This document shows, one piece after another, positions 26,532 through 34,764 of a stretch of DNA of 64,000 nucleotides (position 1 is its first letter; the number at the start of each line of letters is the position of its first letter). Origin of the DNA: an uncultured Christensenella sp. GTDB lineage: Bacteria; Bacillota; Clostridia; Christensenellales; Borkfalkiaceae. The notes beneath the pieces are model-generated. The model was given only the letters and a program-made list of their open reading frames with translations. It ran no database searches and was not told the origin of the DNA. The DNA lies in the NCBI GenBank assembly GCA_910578565.1, contig CAJTQF010000001.1, positions 1-64,000 of the forward strand, given 5' to 3'. The position numbers and the translations under genes were made by a program.

Positions 26532-26565
26532 TAATAATACGCGGACAAGCAGAATAATATGAAGT

Positions 26566-29358
26566 ATGCAAAATTTCTGTTTTACCGAAGTCGGACAAAC
26601 TTTAAAAACACTTGACACCGCCCGCGAAGGGTTGACCGCAGCCGAAGCGGAAAAGCGTATTAAAACCTACGGCGAAAACGCATTGGAACGCGGCAAAAAG
26701 GCGGGCGTTTTAAAACTGTTCTTTTCTCAGTTCAAGGACGTTATGACAATTCTGTTAATCGCCGCCGCGGCTGTTTCGGCAGTAATTGCGTTCATATCCA
26801 AGGATAAGAACGATTTGACCGACACGTTCATAATTTTAGCGATTATTTTACTCAATTCCGTTGTCGGCACGGTACAGCAATTCCGCGCGGACAAGGCGAT
26901 TGAAAAGCTGAAAAAACTTTCCGCCTGTAAGGTAAAGGTAAGGCGCGACGGGGTTGAAACCACAATCGACAGCTCGGCGCTTACGATAGGCGATATAGTT
27001 CTTTTGGAAGAAGGAGACGTTATCCCCGCCGACTGCCGCATTGTGGAGTGCAATAATCTGAAGTGCGACGAGTCCGCGCTCACCGGTGAAAGCGTGGGGG
27101 TTGAAAAGGACGCCGTTCCTTTGCGTGAAGGCAAGGTTGCGCTTGGCGCAATGAAAAACTGTCTGTTCAATTCAACGTACGTTGTCCGCGGCAACGCGAC
27201 CGCTGTCGTTACGGCTGTCGGTATGGATACCGAGATGGGCAAAATCGCAAAAATGCTGCAAAACACCAAAGCCGCCGGCACGCCCCTTGAAAAGACTCTG
27301 AACAAGCTGGGTAAAATTATTTCGGCGATAGTGCTTGCCGTAACCGCCGTAATATTCATACTCGGAATTTTTGTCAGGGGCGACGGTCTGCTGAAAAACT
27401 TTATGACTTCTGTCGCAATTGCGGTTGCCGCCATTCCCGAAGGTCTGCCCGCCGTCGTAACTATAATTATGGCAATGGGCGTGCAGAAGATGAGCAAGAA
27501 AAAGGTGGTTATACGCAAACTCAAATCTGTTGAAACGTTGGGCGGCTGTTCGGTGATATGTTCGGATAAAACGGGAACTCTCACCCGGAATAAGATGCGC
27601 GTCGTCTCTGTCTGGGGTAACTTTGCCGACCTTGCCCGCGCAGAAAACCGCGGGGCGAAAGAGAGAATGTTGCAGTGTATGACGGCTTGTTCGTCCGTTA
27701 AAGGCGAAAAGGGAAGTTACATAGGAGACCCTACCGAAATAGCTTTAAAAGAGTACGCCGACGGTTGCGGATATCTTGCGGCGTTTGAAAAATACGCCGA
27801 AATCCCGTTCACTTCCGAACGGAAAATGATGACCGTCGCCGCGTCGTTCGCTGGTGAAAAACTCAGCTTTACCAAGGGCGCGCCCGATATATTAATAAAC
27901 AAATGCACCCGCATAATGACGGCGGACGGCGTGCGCACGCTCACTGCGGAAGACAGGAGCAGAATCATATCGCAGAACGACGGTATGTCGGACGACGCGT
28001 TGCGCGTGCTGGGCTTTGCTTTCCGCGATTTCGGCGGTAAAGCGCAGGAAGAAGGTCTGACCTTTATAGGGCTCTGCGGTATGACAGACGGGCTTAAAGA
28101 AGGCGTTAAAGAAGCCGTCGCCGAGTGCAAGGCGGCGGGGGTTGCAACGGTTATGATTACCGGCGACCACGTGCGAACCGCGTTTTCGATCGCCAAAAAA
28201 CTCGGCATTGCAAACGATATGAGCGAAGTGGTTTCCGGAGAGCAGTTGGACGGTATGAACCCGCGCGAGCGGAACGAAGCTATTGCGCGTTGCCGCGTGT
28301 TCGCAAGAGTTTCGCCCAAGCACAAAAATATGATTGTAAAAGTACTGCAGAAGAAAGGGCAGGTTACCGCAATGACGGGCGACGGCATAAACGACGCGCC
28401 CGCGTTAAAGACGGCGGATATAGGAATCGCAATGGGCAAGTCGGGGACGGACGTAACAAAAAACGTGTCTGATATGGTTATCGCGGACGACAACTTTACG
28501 ACCATTGTCGCCGCCGTGCGCGAAGGCAGGAGAATTTCGGCAAATATAAGAAAAACAATACAGTTTTTCCTGTCCACCAACCTTGCGGAAGTACTGGCTA
28601 TTCTCATTGCTTCGCTGGTATTTTTCAGACACGACTTTATGCTTTCTACCCAGCTTTTATGGCTCAACCTGATAACGGACAGTTTCCCCGTTCTGGCTCT
28701 CGGAATGGAAAAGGAAGACGCGGATATTATGAGCCGCGCGCCGGTGAAAGCGGAAAAGAGTCTGTTTTCGAAAACTTCGGTCGCGTCAATCGCATTTTAC
28801 GGTTTGTATATGACGGCGGTGACGATAGGCGTTTATGCGGCGGCATTGAAGCTGTGCGGCAACGAAGTGGCTACGGCAATGACCTTCCTGACTATTTCGT
28901 TTCTGGAATTGTTTCAGGCGTTCAATATCCGTTCGGAACGGCAGTCTGTTTTCAGGTGCGGAATATTTACAAACAAAATTCTGCTTTTGACTGTGACGGC
29001 GGGGATACTGGTAAACGTTTTGCTTGCGATAAGCCCGCTTGCGTCGGCGTTCGGGCTGTGCGCTCTGGACTGGCGGCACTGGCTGATAGTTTCGGCTGTG
29101 GCGTTTTCGGTGATACCCGTCGGCGAGCTGTACAAACTTGTTTTAAGAGCTTACTCCCGCAGACGTAAACCAAAGCCCGCAAAAAACGTTGTACTGCCTA
29201 AATTTATAAGAAAGCCTTTGCGTTCAATTAAAAAATGCTCGCGTTCTGCGGGCAGGGCGCTCACCGCCGTAAAAAAAGGAGTGGCGGGGATAGCGGTTTC
29301 AATTAAAAGACCGTTCGTAAAAAATCGGCGAAATATTTCCGATACCGACGGCATATAA
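26566..29358 (+). CDS. Ca2+-transporting P-type ATPase (type II)
   Basis: 930 residues. It pumps cations out of the cytoplasm at the cost of ATP. Seen: an N-terminal cation-ATPase domain, ALTGES in the actuator, M4 motif AIPEGLP, phosphorylation D334 in DKTGTLT, KGAPDILINKC in the nucleotide domain, MTGDGINDAPALK, and M6 motif NLITDSFPVLALGMEKED. PEGLP plus N/D in M6 point to calcium (SERCA/PMCA group), though Mn2+ or Na+ specificity is possible. After the last helix comes a strongly basic tail of about 65 residues (SRRRKPKPAKN...KNRRN) that I do not know from this family. ATG 26566 has no ribosome site and a possible -10 (AATAAT, 26553-26558) about 8 bp before it. Confidence 0.92.
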   Translation: MQNFCFTEVGQTLKTLDTAREGLTAAEAEKRIKTYGENALERGKKAGVLKLFFSQFKDVMTILLIAAAAVSAVIAFISKDKNDLTDTFIILAIILLNSVVGTVQQFRADKAIEKLKKLSACKVKVRRDGVETTIDSSALTIGDIVLLEEGDVIPADCRIVECNNLKCDESALTGESVGVEKDAVPLREGKVALGAMKNCLFNSTYVVRGNATAVVTAVGMDTEMGKIAKMLQNTKAAGTPLEKTLNKLGKIISAIVLAVTAVIFILGIFVRGDGLLKNFMTSVAIAVAAIPEGLPAVVTIIMAMGVQKMSKKKVVIRKLKSVETLGGCSVICSDKTGTLTRNKMRVVSVWGNFADLARAENRGAKERMLQCMTACSSVKGEKGSYIGDPTEIALKEYADGCGYLAAFEKYAEIPFTSERKMMTVAASFAGEKLSFTKGAPDILINKCTRIMTADGVRTLTAEDRSRIISQNDGMSDDALRVLGFAFRDFGGKAQEEGLTFIGLCGMTDGLKEGVKEAVAECKAAGVATVMITGDHVRTAFSIAKKLGIANDMSEVVSGEQLDGMNPRERNEAIARCRVFARVSPKHKNMIVKVLQKKGQVTAMTGDGINDAPALKTADIGIAMGKSGTDVTKNVSDMVIADDNFTTIVAAVREGRRISANIRKTIQFFLSTNLAEVLAILIASLVFFRHDFMLSTQLLWLNLITDSFPVLALGMEKEDADIMSRAPVKAEKSLFSKTSVASIAFYGLYMTAVTIGVYAAALKLCGNEVATAMTFLTISFLELFQAFNIRSERQSVFRCGIFTNKILLLTVTAGILVNVLLAISPLASAFGLCALDWRHWLIVSAVAFSVIPVGELYKLVLRAYSRRRKPKPAKNVVLPKFIRKPLRSIKKCSRSAGRALTAVKKGVAGIAVSIKRPFVKNRRNISDTDGI

Positions 29359-29392
29359 TATTTCAGGTTTAATTCATCCTCTCTCTCAAAAC

Positions 29393-29430
29393 AATAAGCC
29401 GCGGGGCGAAAGCCCCGCGGCTTATTTGTT
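29393..29430. terminator. Bidirectional terminator between ATPase and flotillin genes
   Basis: 15-bp stem AATAAGCCGCGGGGC (29393-29407) / GCCCCGCGGCTTATT with loop GAAA; T-rich on the right, A-rich on the left, so it can serve both convergent genes. Confidence 0.85.
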
Positions 29431-29440
29431 ATATACTGAT

Positions 29441-30883
29441 TTAATTTTTATCTTTCTTTTCGGTTTTGGGTTTTTCCGTAGCGGGTTGCTTTTCAGCCGT
29501 TTCAACCTTTTCGGGGGAGATGAGTTTGGGCATCTTTAAACCCGCCATCGAATATAAGTCGTCAAGGGGCGGAAGGGACTTCATCATGCCGGAAACAAAG
29601 TTCGCGGTAGAAGTTTTACCGTCGGCGCCCTGTCCGTTGTCCCATACGGTTACCTTGTCTATCTTCAGATTCTTAATCGCTTCAACCTGTGTTGCAACAA
29701 GTTTTTCGAGTTTGTCGGTAATCATAAGTCTTACGGCTTCGTCTGCGGTGCCTGCGGCTTTAACCAGTTTATCCATACCTTCAGCCTGCTTTGAAAGGGT
29801 CTCGTACAGACCGCGCGCTTCCGCTTCCATTTTTGCATAGATAGCGTCCGCTTCACCCTTTGCGCGGCGGCGGATATTTTCGGCTTCCGCGTCGGCTTCG
29901 ATTTCAACCTTTCTCTTTTCGATTTCGGAAGCGACGATGATGTCGGCTTCACGCGTAGCTTTTTCACGCTCGGCACGCGCTGTTTCGGCAATTTTTTCAG
30001 CGGCATAGCTTTCTTCTTTTGCCTTTGCCGCCTGAACGTTTTCGGCGGCAACCGCAACTTTCATTGCTTCGGCTTCTTTCTGGCGCAAGAGCGCTCGCGA
30101 CTGCGCGATTTCGGCTTTGGCTCTGTTTTCGCCTTCGATAGCTTTACTTTCCGCGTCGGCAACGTTTACGCGCTGCTGCATCTGTGCGTTTGCTTCGCCT
30201 ATGGCGCCCTTTCTGTTTTCTTCCGCAACGGAAATTTTAGCGTCGTTTATTGCCTTTGCCGCAGCTTCTTTACCGAGCGCGACTATGTATCCGCTTTCGT
30301 CCGAAATATCGGTAACGTTTACGTTGATGAGTCTTAATCCGAGTTTTTTGAGTTCGCCTTCCACGTTGCGTGAAATCGCTTCAAGGAATTTGTCGCGGTC
30401 GGTGTTGATTTCTTCTATATCCATAGTCGCTATGACGAGACGGAGCTGACCGAAGATAATGTCTTTTGCCAGGTCGGAAATTTCTTTAAGCTGCAAGCCC
30501 AAAAGGCGCTCTGCCGCGTTCTGCATAACGGCGGGGTCGGTTGAAACGCCGACGGTGAATATCGAAGGAACGTCGATACGGATATTCTGCTTTGACAGCG
30601 CGCTCTTTAAATCGACCGAAATAGAGAGCGGGGTCAGGTCAAGAAAAGTGTAGGACTGGATAAAGGGCCATATAAAAGCCGCGCCGCCGTGGATACATTT
30701 TGCGCTGCGGTACGTTCCGTCCTTGTTGGGTGAAATTTTACCGTAGATGACCATAATTTTGTCGGAAGGGCACTTTTTGTATCTGCATAAAACAAGCAAC
30801 AGAATCATCATAAGCACCAGAACTACCACGACTACCAGAATTATGGCAATAGTTGTTACTGTGTTTGCAAGTAAGTTAAACAT
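29441..30883 (-). CDS. floT: Flotillin-like SPFH-domain protein
   Basis: About 480 residues from ATG 30883, where AAGGAG is 7 nt upstream; the ATG at 30889 is too close to that site. A single N-terminal membrane segment (about 8-34), an SPFH domain (45-210), and a long Ala/Glu-rich coiled coil (about 215-400; repeats such as AEAENIRRRAKGEADAIYAKMEAEARG) are followed by a flotillin C-domain and a Lys/Glu/Pro tail. Flotillins scaffold membrane microdomains. The start overlaps the nfeD gene by 8 bp, the standard nfeD-flotillin pairing of Bacillota (yuaF-yuaG/floT in Bacillus). Confidence 0.9.
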   Translation of the reverse strand: MFNLLANTVTTIAIILVVVVVLVLMMILLLVLCRYKKCPSDKIMVIYGKISPNKDGTYRSAKCIHGGAAFIWPFIQSYTFLDLTPLSISVDLKSALSKQNIRIDVPSIFTVGVSTDPAVMQNAAERLLGLQLKEISDLAKDIIFGQLRLVIATMDIEEINTDRDKFLEAISRNVEGELKKLGLRLINVNVTDISDESGYIVALGKEAAAKAINDAKISVAEENRKGAIGEANAQMQQRVNVADAESKAIEGENRAKAEIAQSRALLRQKEAEAMKVAVAAENVQAAKAKEESYAAEKIAETARAEREKATREADIIVASEIEKRKVEIEADAEAENIRRRAKGEADAIYAKMEAEARGLYETLSKQAEGMDKLVKAAGTADEAVRLMITDKLEKLVATQVEAIKNLKIDKVTVWDNGQGADGKTSTANFVSGMMKSLPPLDDLYSMAGLKMPKLISPEKVETAEKQPATEKPKTEKKDKN

Positions 30884-31478
30884 TTTCATTCTCCTTTATG
30901 TTTTGCACCTTTTTAACGAGAGCGCACTCGTTTTCAGTCGAAACAATTTCAACCGCTTCGTCAACGGTCAGTTTTTCGTCTCCGTCGGTCATGGCGTCAA
31001 TTTCAAGAAACCTGCCCTGGGCGTCAAGAGTTATTTTTCCGCGTCCTTCGCGCAAAGGGGGGATGGAAACGTAAACGGTTGCCCGTTTGCCTATCAGTTT
31101 TTCGTGCTGGACGGCGCCGTTGCACTGCAATTTAAGCACCGCGCGCACCAGAACGACTACTATTGCCATCGCCGCCGCGCCCGCAATGACCGCAAAGAGT
31201 ACGGAGAGCCATTTCATATTTCCTTCGGTAAGGGCGCAGGTCAGAAGTCCAGCCCAGCTTCCTACCGCAAAAAACGCGGTTACGCTTTTTACCGTAAAAA
31301 CAGATACCCCCGAATCGGTGTCAACGTCAATGTCGCCGTCGCCGTCTATGTCTACGTCGCCGCCGAATGACGAAAAGCACATCATAATTATCTGGATAAT
31401 CAAAAATGCGGTTGCGGCAACGCCCAGCCACAAATAGACGTGTTCTAATACGGTAAGATTTTGAAACCATTCTTTCAT
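30876..31478 (-). CDS. NfeD-like membrane protein
   Basis: About 200 residues from ATG 31478 (AGGAG 9 nt upstream; a TTG at 31484 is not needed). It is of the short class without the serine-protease domain. A membrane segment (about 15-40) is followed by an Asp-rich loop GGDVDIDGDGDIDVDTDSG (about 41-60), two further membrane segments (about 62-115), and a C-terminal OB-fold (KLIGKRATVYVSIPPLREGRGKITL). NfeD proteins act with SPFH partners in membrane organisation. The aspartate-rich loop resembles a calcium-binding sequence, which is an inference. Confidence 0.85.
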   Translation of the reverse strand: MKEWFQNLTVLEHVYLWLGVAATAFLIIQIIMMCFSSFGGDVDIDGDGDIDVDTDSGVSVFTVKSVTAFFAVGSWAGLLTCALTEGNMKWLSVLFAVIAGAAAMAIVVVLVRAVLKLQCNGAVQHEKLIGKRATVYVSIPPLREGRGKITLDAQGRFLEIDAMTDGDEKLTVDEAVEIVSTENECALVKKVQNIKENENV

Positions 31479-31511
31479 AAACAAAATCTCCTTGTTAAAA
31501 AATGTTACAAT

Positions 31512-31540
31512 TATATATAAACCGGCAAGAAGCCGTTCAA
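31512..31540 (-). promoter_or_regulatory. Probable promoter of nfeD-flotillin
   Basis: On the minus strand TTGAAC (31540-31535), 17-bp spacer, TATATA (31517-31512). Upstream of it an 8-bp inverted repeat ATCGATAA / TTATCGAT (31548-31567) could be an operator. Confidence 0.5.
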
Positions 31541-31667
31541 ACGACTTATCGATAAAAAATTATCGATTGTATTATACTATAAACGGGTTGTGCGGTCAAC
31601 CGCTTATATTATACAAAATTTTTCCAAAGTTAGCAAGGGTATACCGTATATAATATTACAAAAACAG

Positions 31668-31696
31668 TTGCGTTTGTATATAAAAACTGATATAAT
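31668..31696 (+). promoter_or_regulatory. Promoter of the tRNA-Val/tRNA-Ala unit
   Basis: TTGCGT (31668-31673), 17-bp spacer, TATAAT (31691-31696), 12 bp before tRNA-Val. Confidence 0.75.
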
Positions 31697-31707
31697 CAAT
31701 TTTGTTC

Positions 31708-31784
<77 letters not shown>

Positions 31785-31791
31785 TAAATAC

Positions 31792-31867
31792 GGGGATATA
31801 GCACAGTTGGTAGCGCGATACGTTCGCAACGTATAGGTCTGGGGTTCGAATCCCCATATCTCCACCA
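31792..31867 (+). tRNA. tRNA-Ala (anticodon CGC)
   Basis: 76 nt including CCA. Acceptor GGGGATA / TATCTCC contains the G3-U70 pair that marks alanine tRNAs. Anticodon loop TTCGCAA in stem ATACG/CGTAT reads GCG codons. T-arm TGGGGTTCGAATCCCCA. Confidence 0.95.
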
Positions 31868-31907
31868 CGAAGAAGGGGAAGGCTTTTGCCTTCCCCCTTC
31901 TTCGTGG
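31865..31907 (+). terminator. Long hairpin directly behind tRNA-Ala
   Basis: CCACGAAGAAGGGGAAGGC / GCCTTCCCCCTTCTTCGTGG with loop TTTT and one bulge. The stem begins inside the CCA end. There is no T-run afterwards, so processing or pausing is as likely as clean termination. Confidence 0.6.
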
Positions 31908-31973
31908 TATGGGACTGCTCGAAAATAAGCGGTTCGCCCGAGCGCGTAGCGCGACGGTTTGCGCTAATGCGCA

Positions 31974-31993
31974 AAATCCACATATCTCCACCA
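31974..31993 (+). repeat. Second copy of the tRNA-Ala 3' end
   Basis: AAATCCACATATCTCCACCA repeats 31848-31867 of tRNA-Ala with two differences; the last 13 bases, CATATCTCCACCA, are identical. A perfect 7-bp hairpin TTTGCGC/GCGCAAA (31958-31975) abuts it. Between the two copies lie the long hairpin and a GC-rich palindromic stretch (31930-31957). No integrase gene is nearby. Confidence 0.75.
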
Positions 31994-31997
31994 AATG

Positions 31998-32046
31998 AAA
32001 CCTGAAACGAATCGTACTGAAAAATGGTTTGATTTCAGGTTTTTCT
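31998..32046 (+). terminator. Hairpin behind the tRNA-end repeat
   Basis: AAACCTGAAA (31998-32007) / TTTCAGGTTT (32033-32042), then TTTTCTTTTG. From 32047 to 32190 I see no gene, only a GC-rich inverted patch GGCGAGCGTAGCGAGCCGC near 32120. Confidence 0.65.
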
Positions 32047-32193
32047 TTTGTCCCTTTTAAGCAAACCACGTAGCATATAAAACAGTTGCATTGTGTTCGG
32101 TCGGTAGATGATGCTTGACGGCGAGCGTAGCGAGCCGCTTGTTTTTATCGAGCACTCGCCACAGTGCCATTTTATATTTTTTATTTTACCGTA

Positions 32194-32222
32194 TTGCAAA
32201 AAGATGTCATCCGTGATATAAT
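32194..32222 (+). promoter_or_regulatory. Promoter of the DinB-like gene
   Basis: TTGCAA (32194-32199), 17-bp spacer, TATAAT (32217-32222). Confidence 0.75.
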
Positions 32223-32247
32223 GAAATTATCACACATAGGAGAAAAT

Positions 32248-32961
32248 ATGACGTCGCAAGAGCTTTATACCGCTATTCATAAAGAGTACGAACGGCTAAA
32301 ATCCGTATTGCAAACAAACGACCTAAATGCAATAATCGAGCAAACGTTAAAAGTCCACGCAATGGTGCACCCAAAAATCGTTTCGGGCGCGAAGCAAAAC
32401 ACTATTGCCGATTATGTTCTCGATTATATGCTGAAAGATGACAACAAGTCAAAACTTGTGCCGAGAATGGATTGCGGCGTCGATTTGGATTGGGCAGGTA
32501 CGGATAAAGTGCCTATGTGTTGGCATTTTTGGCATACATACCGTATCGAAGACTTGGTTTCGAATATTTTGATCGCCGACAAACCGCAAATATTCAATGT
32601 CGATGTTCAAAAGAAAATAGGTGCGCCGATCACCGACACGGGCAACGCTTTGGAGTTTGACGAAGCCGTCGAGTTCGGCAAGCGACTGAATGTTGCCGCA
32701 CTGAAAGACTATATTATCGCCGTCGGGAAGAACACGCGCAAAATAATCGAGAATTTGACGCTCGAACAAATAAATTCAATGGTTCCCGAAGAAAGAGTTA
32801 TGCAAATTCTACGTGTCGGCGGCGTAACGACCGACGTTCGCTCGGTGTGGCTGTTGGTGTATTGGGGAAGATTGACGGTCGGCGGAATGATACTTACTCC
32901 GTTGACAGATCACCATATGATGCACTTGCCGCCGTGCTTAAAGAACTTGCCTATACTGTAA
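32248..32961 (+). CDS. DinB-superfamily-like protein
   Basis: About 237 residues from ATG 32248, with AGGAG 7 nt upstream; the open frame to 32164 lies in promoter sequence. It is a mostly helical protein with spaced histidines (KVHAMVHPK; CWHFWHTYRIEDLVSN; PLTDHHMMHLPPCL) in the places where DinB four-helix-bundle proteins hold a metal. LVYWGRLTVGGMILTPLTDHHMMH resembles the closing helix of that superfamily. Such enzymes include thiol-dependent transferases and hydrolases; no substrate can be named. It begins an accessory patch less GC-rich than the core genes, just beyond the duplicated tRNA-Ala end. Confidence 0.6.
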   Translation: MTSQELYTAIHKEYERLKSVLQTNDLNAIIEQTLKVHAMVHPKIVSGAKQNTIADYVLDYMLKDDNKSKLVPRMDCGVDLDWAGTDKVPMCWHFWHTYRIEDLVSNILIADKPQIFNVDVQKKIGAPITDTGNALEFDEAVEFGKRLNVAALKDYIIAVGKNTRKIIENLTLEQINSMVPEERVMQILRVGGVTTDVRSVWLLVYWGRLTVGGMILTPLTDHHMMHLPPCLKNLPIL

Positions 32962-32998
32962 ATTATTCGTTTTAGGTTGGGTATGCTCCACCAATAAC

Positions 32999-33036
32999 GA
33001 CCTAAATCGAACCACTTTCGGTTAGGTCGCTTTTTT
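32999..33036 (+). terminator. Terminator after DinB-like gene
   Basis: GACCTAA / TTAGGTC stem (32999-33028), then CGCTTTTTT. Confidence 0.75.
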
Positions 33037-33039
33037 ATA

Positions 33040-33072
33040 AAATAACGCAAGACAAACTGTCTTGCGTTATTT
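33040..33072 (-). terminator. Terminator of the small HTH gene
   Basis: Perfect 15-bp stem AAATAACGCAAGACA (33040-33054) / TGTCTTGCGTTATTT with loop AAC, flanked by A-run/T-run. It overlaps the stop of the minus-strand HTH gene. Confidence 0.8.
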
Positions 33073-33309
33073 TATTTCTTGTTCCAGATTTCTGAATTCT
33101 TCCGTGTCAAAAAACTCCGTTAAACTAAGCCCCATCCCGTCGCACAACATTTTCAGTGTTACTATCCCCGGGTTCTGGCTTTTTCCGTATAAAATGTTTT
33201 TTATTGTCGATGGCGCAACCGCAGACTCCATTGCAAGTTTATGAATAGACATTTTTTTCTCGTTGCAAAGAACAATCAATCTATTCCTTACGGTAAAATA
33301 GGTATTCAT
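33067..33309 (-). CDS. Small XRE/Cro-type HTH regulator
   Basis: 80 residues, almost all of it one helix-turn-helix domain (VRNRLIVLCNEKKMSIHKLAMESAVAPSTIKNILYGKSQNPGIVTLKMLCDGMGLSLTEFF). It is encoded opposite to its neighbours and divergently from the acyltransferase gene, whose promoter carries an inverted repeat, so it probably represses that gene and itself. A TATAAT (33321-33316 minus) lies just 6 bp before the ATG with no ribosome site, suggesting leaderless translation. Confidence 0.85.
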   Translation of the reverse strand: MNTYFTVRNRLIVLCNEKKMSIHKLAMESAVAPSTIKNILYGKSQNPGIVTLKMLCDGMGLSLTEFFDTEEFRNLEQEIK

Positions 33310-33332
33310 AAAACGATTATATTATTTTTTTA

Positions 33333-33380
33333 TTGACAGCTTGGGCTATATATGATACTATTTGGACTATAAATAGCCCA
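33333..33380 (+). promoter_or_regulatory. Acyltransferase promoter with candidate operator
   Basis: TTGACA (33333-33338), 17-bp spacer, TACTAT (33356-33361). Arms TGGGCTAT (33342-33349) and ATAGCCCA (33373-33380) bracket the -10 box; the small HTH protein next door is the likely binder. The 100 bp from 33381 to 33480 hold no gene. Confidence 0.65.
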
Positions 33381-33493
33381 TTGTTTATTGATAACGGATA
33401 ATATCCTGATTCAAAATATTTTAGGTTATTTAGTTGTTTTTAGGAACAGTTTGTCTGGTTTGTCAATAGTTTTACGTCAGGAAATACAAAATT

Positions 33494-34594
33494 ATGGAAT
33501 TCGGTGCTCTGAAAGAAAGAATAGAAAAGCTCAGTTATAATAAATTGTCTTTTTTATACATATTAAAGTTTGTTTTAGCATTTGCTATTCTTCTTCAGCA
33601 CTGGCGCTTCAGCTCTATCGAGATGTTCGGAAATCTTCATGAATTGGTCGGTCTCGGGGCTAACGAATGTTATATGTTGATTAGCGGCATGCTGTTTTAC
33701 TTGGCGTATTATGAAAAATTAGCCAATGAAGAAGTATCGCCGCCAAAATTTCTGATTAAAAGATTGCTCAGAGTTTATATTTTGTACGTTGCAACTATAA
33801 TGTGCGATGTTTTGTTTGAAATTATCAGCAATCTGCAAGTTAAAGAGTTCAAGTTGAATTTTTGGGATATATTCAGAACGCTTTTCTTTTTCGGCGATTC
33901 GTTTTTTGTAAACGGTTCGGAGTCCCCTATAAATTATCCCGCATGGTTCCTTTGCCCTTTATTTTTGTCGTATATTTTAGCTTGTATAATAATAGTTGTC
34001 ACAAAAAAGAAAAAATCGATATGGTGGTTTACCATACCTGTAATTTATGGTTTCTGGGCATATTTCACAAATGAAAAACTGATCGCGTTGCCGCTTATAT
34101 TTTCTCCCAGAAATAGTTTATTTGTTGCTTATTTCTTTGTGGGCTTTTATTTAATGGTGTTTTTAAAAGGGCATAAGGTAAATATATGGTTTAAATTACT
34201 GTGTTTTGCTATTTGCTTTATAAATTTATTTATACATTTCTATTTTCACGACAATGATAAAATCAACATATATATAAGCGAGCCAATTGCCAATTTTGCT
34301 ATATGGATACCTATGATAATCGCTTTATACGGAACTAAGATAAATATTTGTTTTGATAATAAAGTTTGCAAGCATATAAGCAATTATTCTATTCATCTAT
34401 GGCTATGGCACATACCTTTTCTATCATTTTTAAAAATGATAGAATATTCCGTATCGCAAGAAAACCGTTATTTTATGCTTTTGTATTTACTGTTATGGTG
34501 CTTATTATCATATCTGATTCAAATCTCTTGGAAACCGGTATACACATTTATCAGAAAAAAAATAAATTCCAGAAAAAATAAAACGCTTGATTAA
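33494..34594 (+). CDS. Acyltransferase-3 family membrane protein
   Basis: 366 residues with about ten membrane segments. The family marks are near the N-terminus: a helix ending in ILLQHW with the catalytic-type His, then ANECYMLISGMLFYLAY, then an Arg-rich loop (FLIKRLLRVYILY) as in OafA/YrhL proteins. These add acetyl or other acyl groups to surface sugars. A weak ribosome site, AGGA, lies 11 nt upstream. Base composition is clearly more AT-rich than the surrounding chromosome, and its codon choice differs, which suggests recent acquisition. The acceptor is unknown, and no glycosyltransferase gene is nearby. Confidence 0.8.
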   Translation: MEFGALKERIEKLSYNKLSFLYILKFVLAFAILLQHWRFSSIEMFGNLHELVGLGANECYMLISGMLFYLAYYEKLANEEVSPPKFLIKRLLRVYILYVATIMCDVLFEIISNLQVKEFKLNFWDIFRTLFFFGDSFFVNGSESPINYPAWFLCPLFLSYILACIIIVVTKKKKSIWWFTIPVIYGFWAYFTNEKLIALPLIFSPRNSLFVAYFFVGFYLMVFLKGHKVNIWFKLLCFAICFINLFIHFYFHDNDKINIYISEPIANFAIWIPMIIALYGTKINICFDNKVCKHISNYSIHLWLWHIPFLSFLKMIEYSVSQENRYFMLLYLLLWCLLSYLIQISWKPVYTFIRKKINSRKNKTLD

Positions 34595-34633
34595 AAAAAT
34601 TTGTTTTACGTTTTAATATTCTATAAATCGCGT

Positions 34634-34668
34634 AAAAGTACGGACCGAAGCGGTCCGTACTTTTTATA
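34634..34668 (+). terminator. Terminator after acyltransferase gene
   Basis: AAAAGTACGGACC / GGTCCGTACTTTT, loop GAAGC, 13-bp stem with T-run. Confidence 0.88.
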
Positions 34669-34698
34669 AAATTAAAGGGCGTGCCGAAATTTTTACTA

Positions 34699-34727
34699 TT
34701 GCAAAAAATTTGTAAATAGTATATAAT
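34699..34727 (+). promoter_or_regulatory. Promoter of the SdpI-like gene
   Basis: TTGCAA (34699-34704), 17-bp spacer, TATAAT (34722-34727). Confidence 0.75.
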
Positions 34728-34764
34728 TATTACAAGATAAAATTCTTATCAAGGGGGCGGCATT

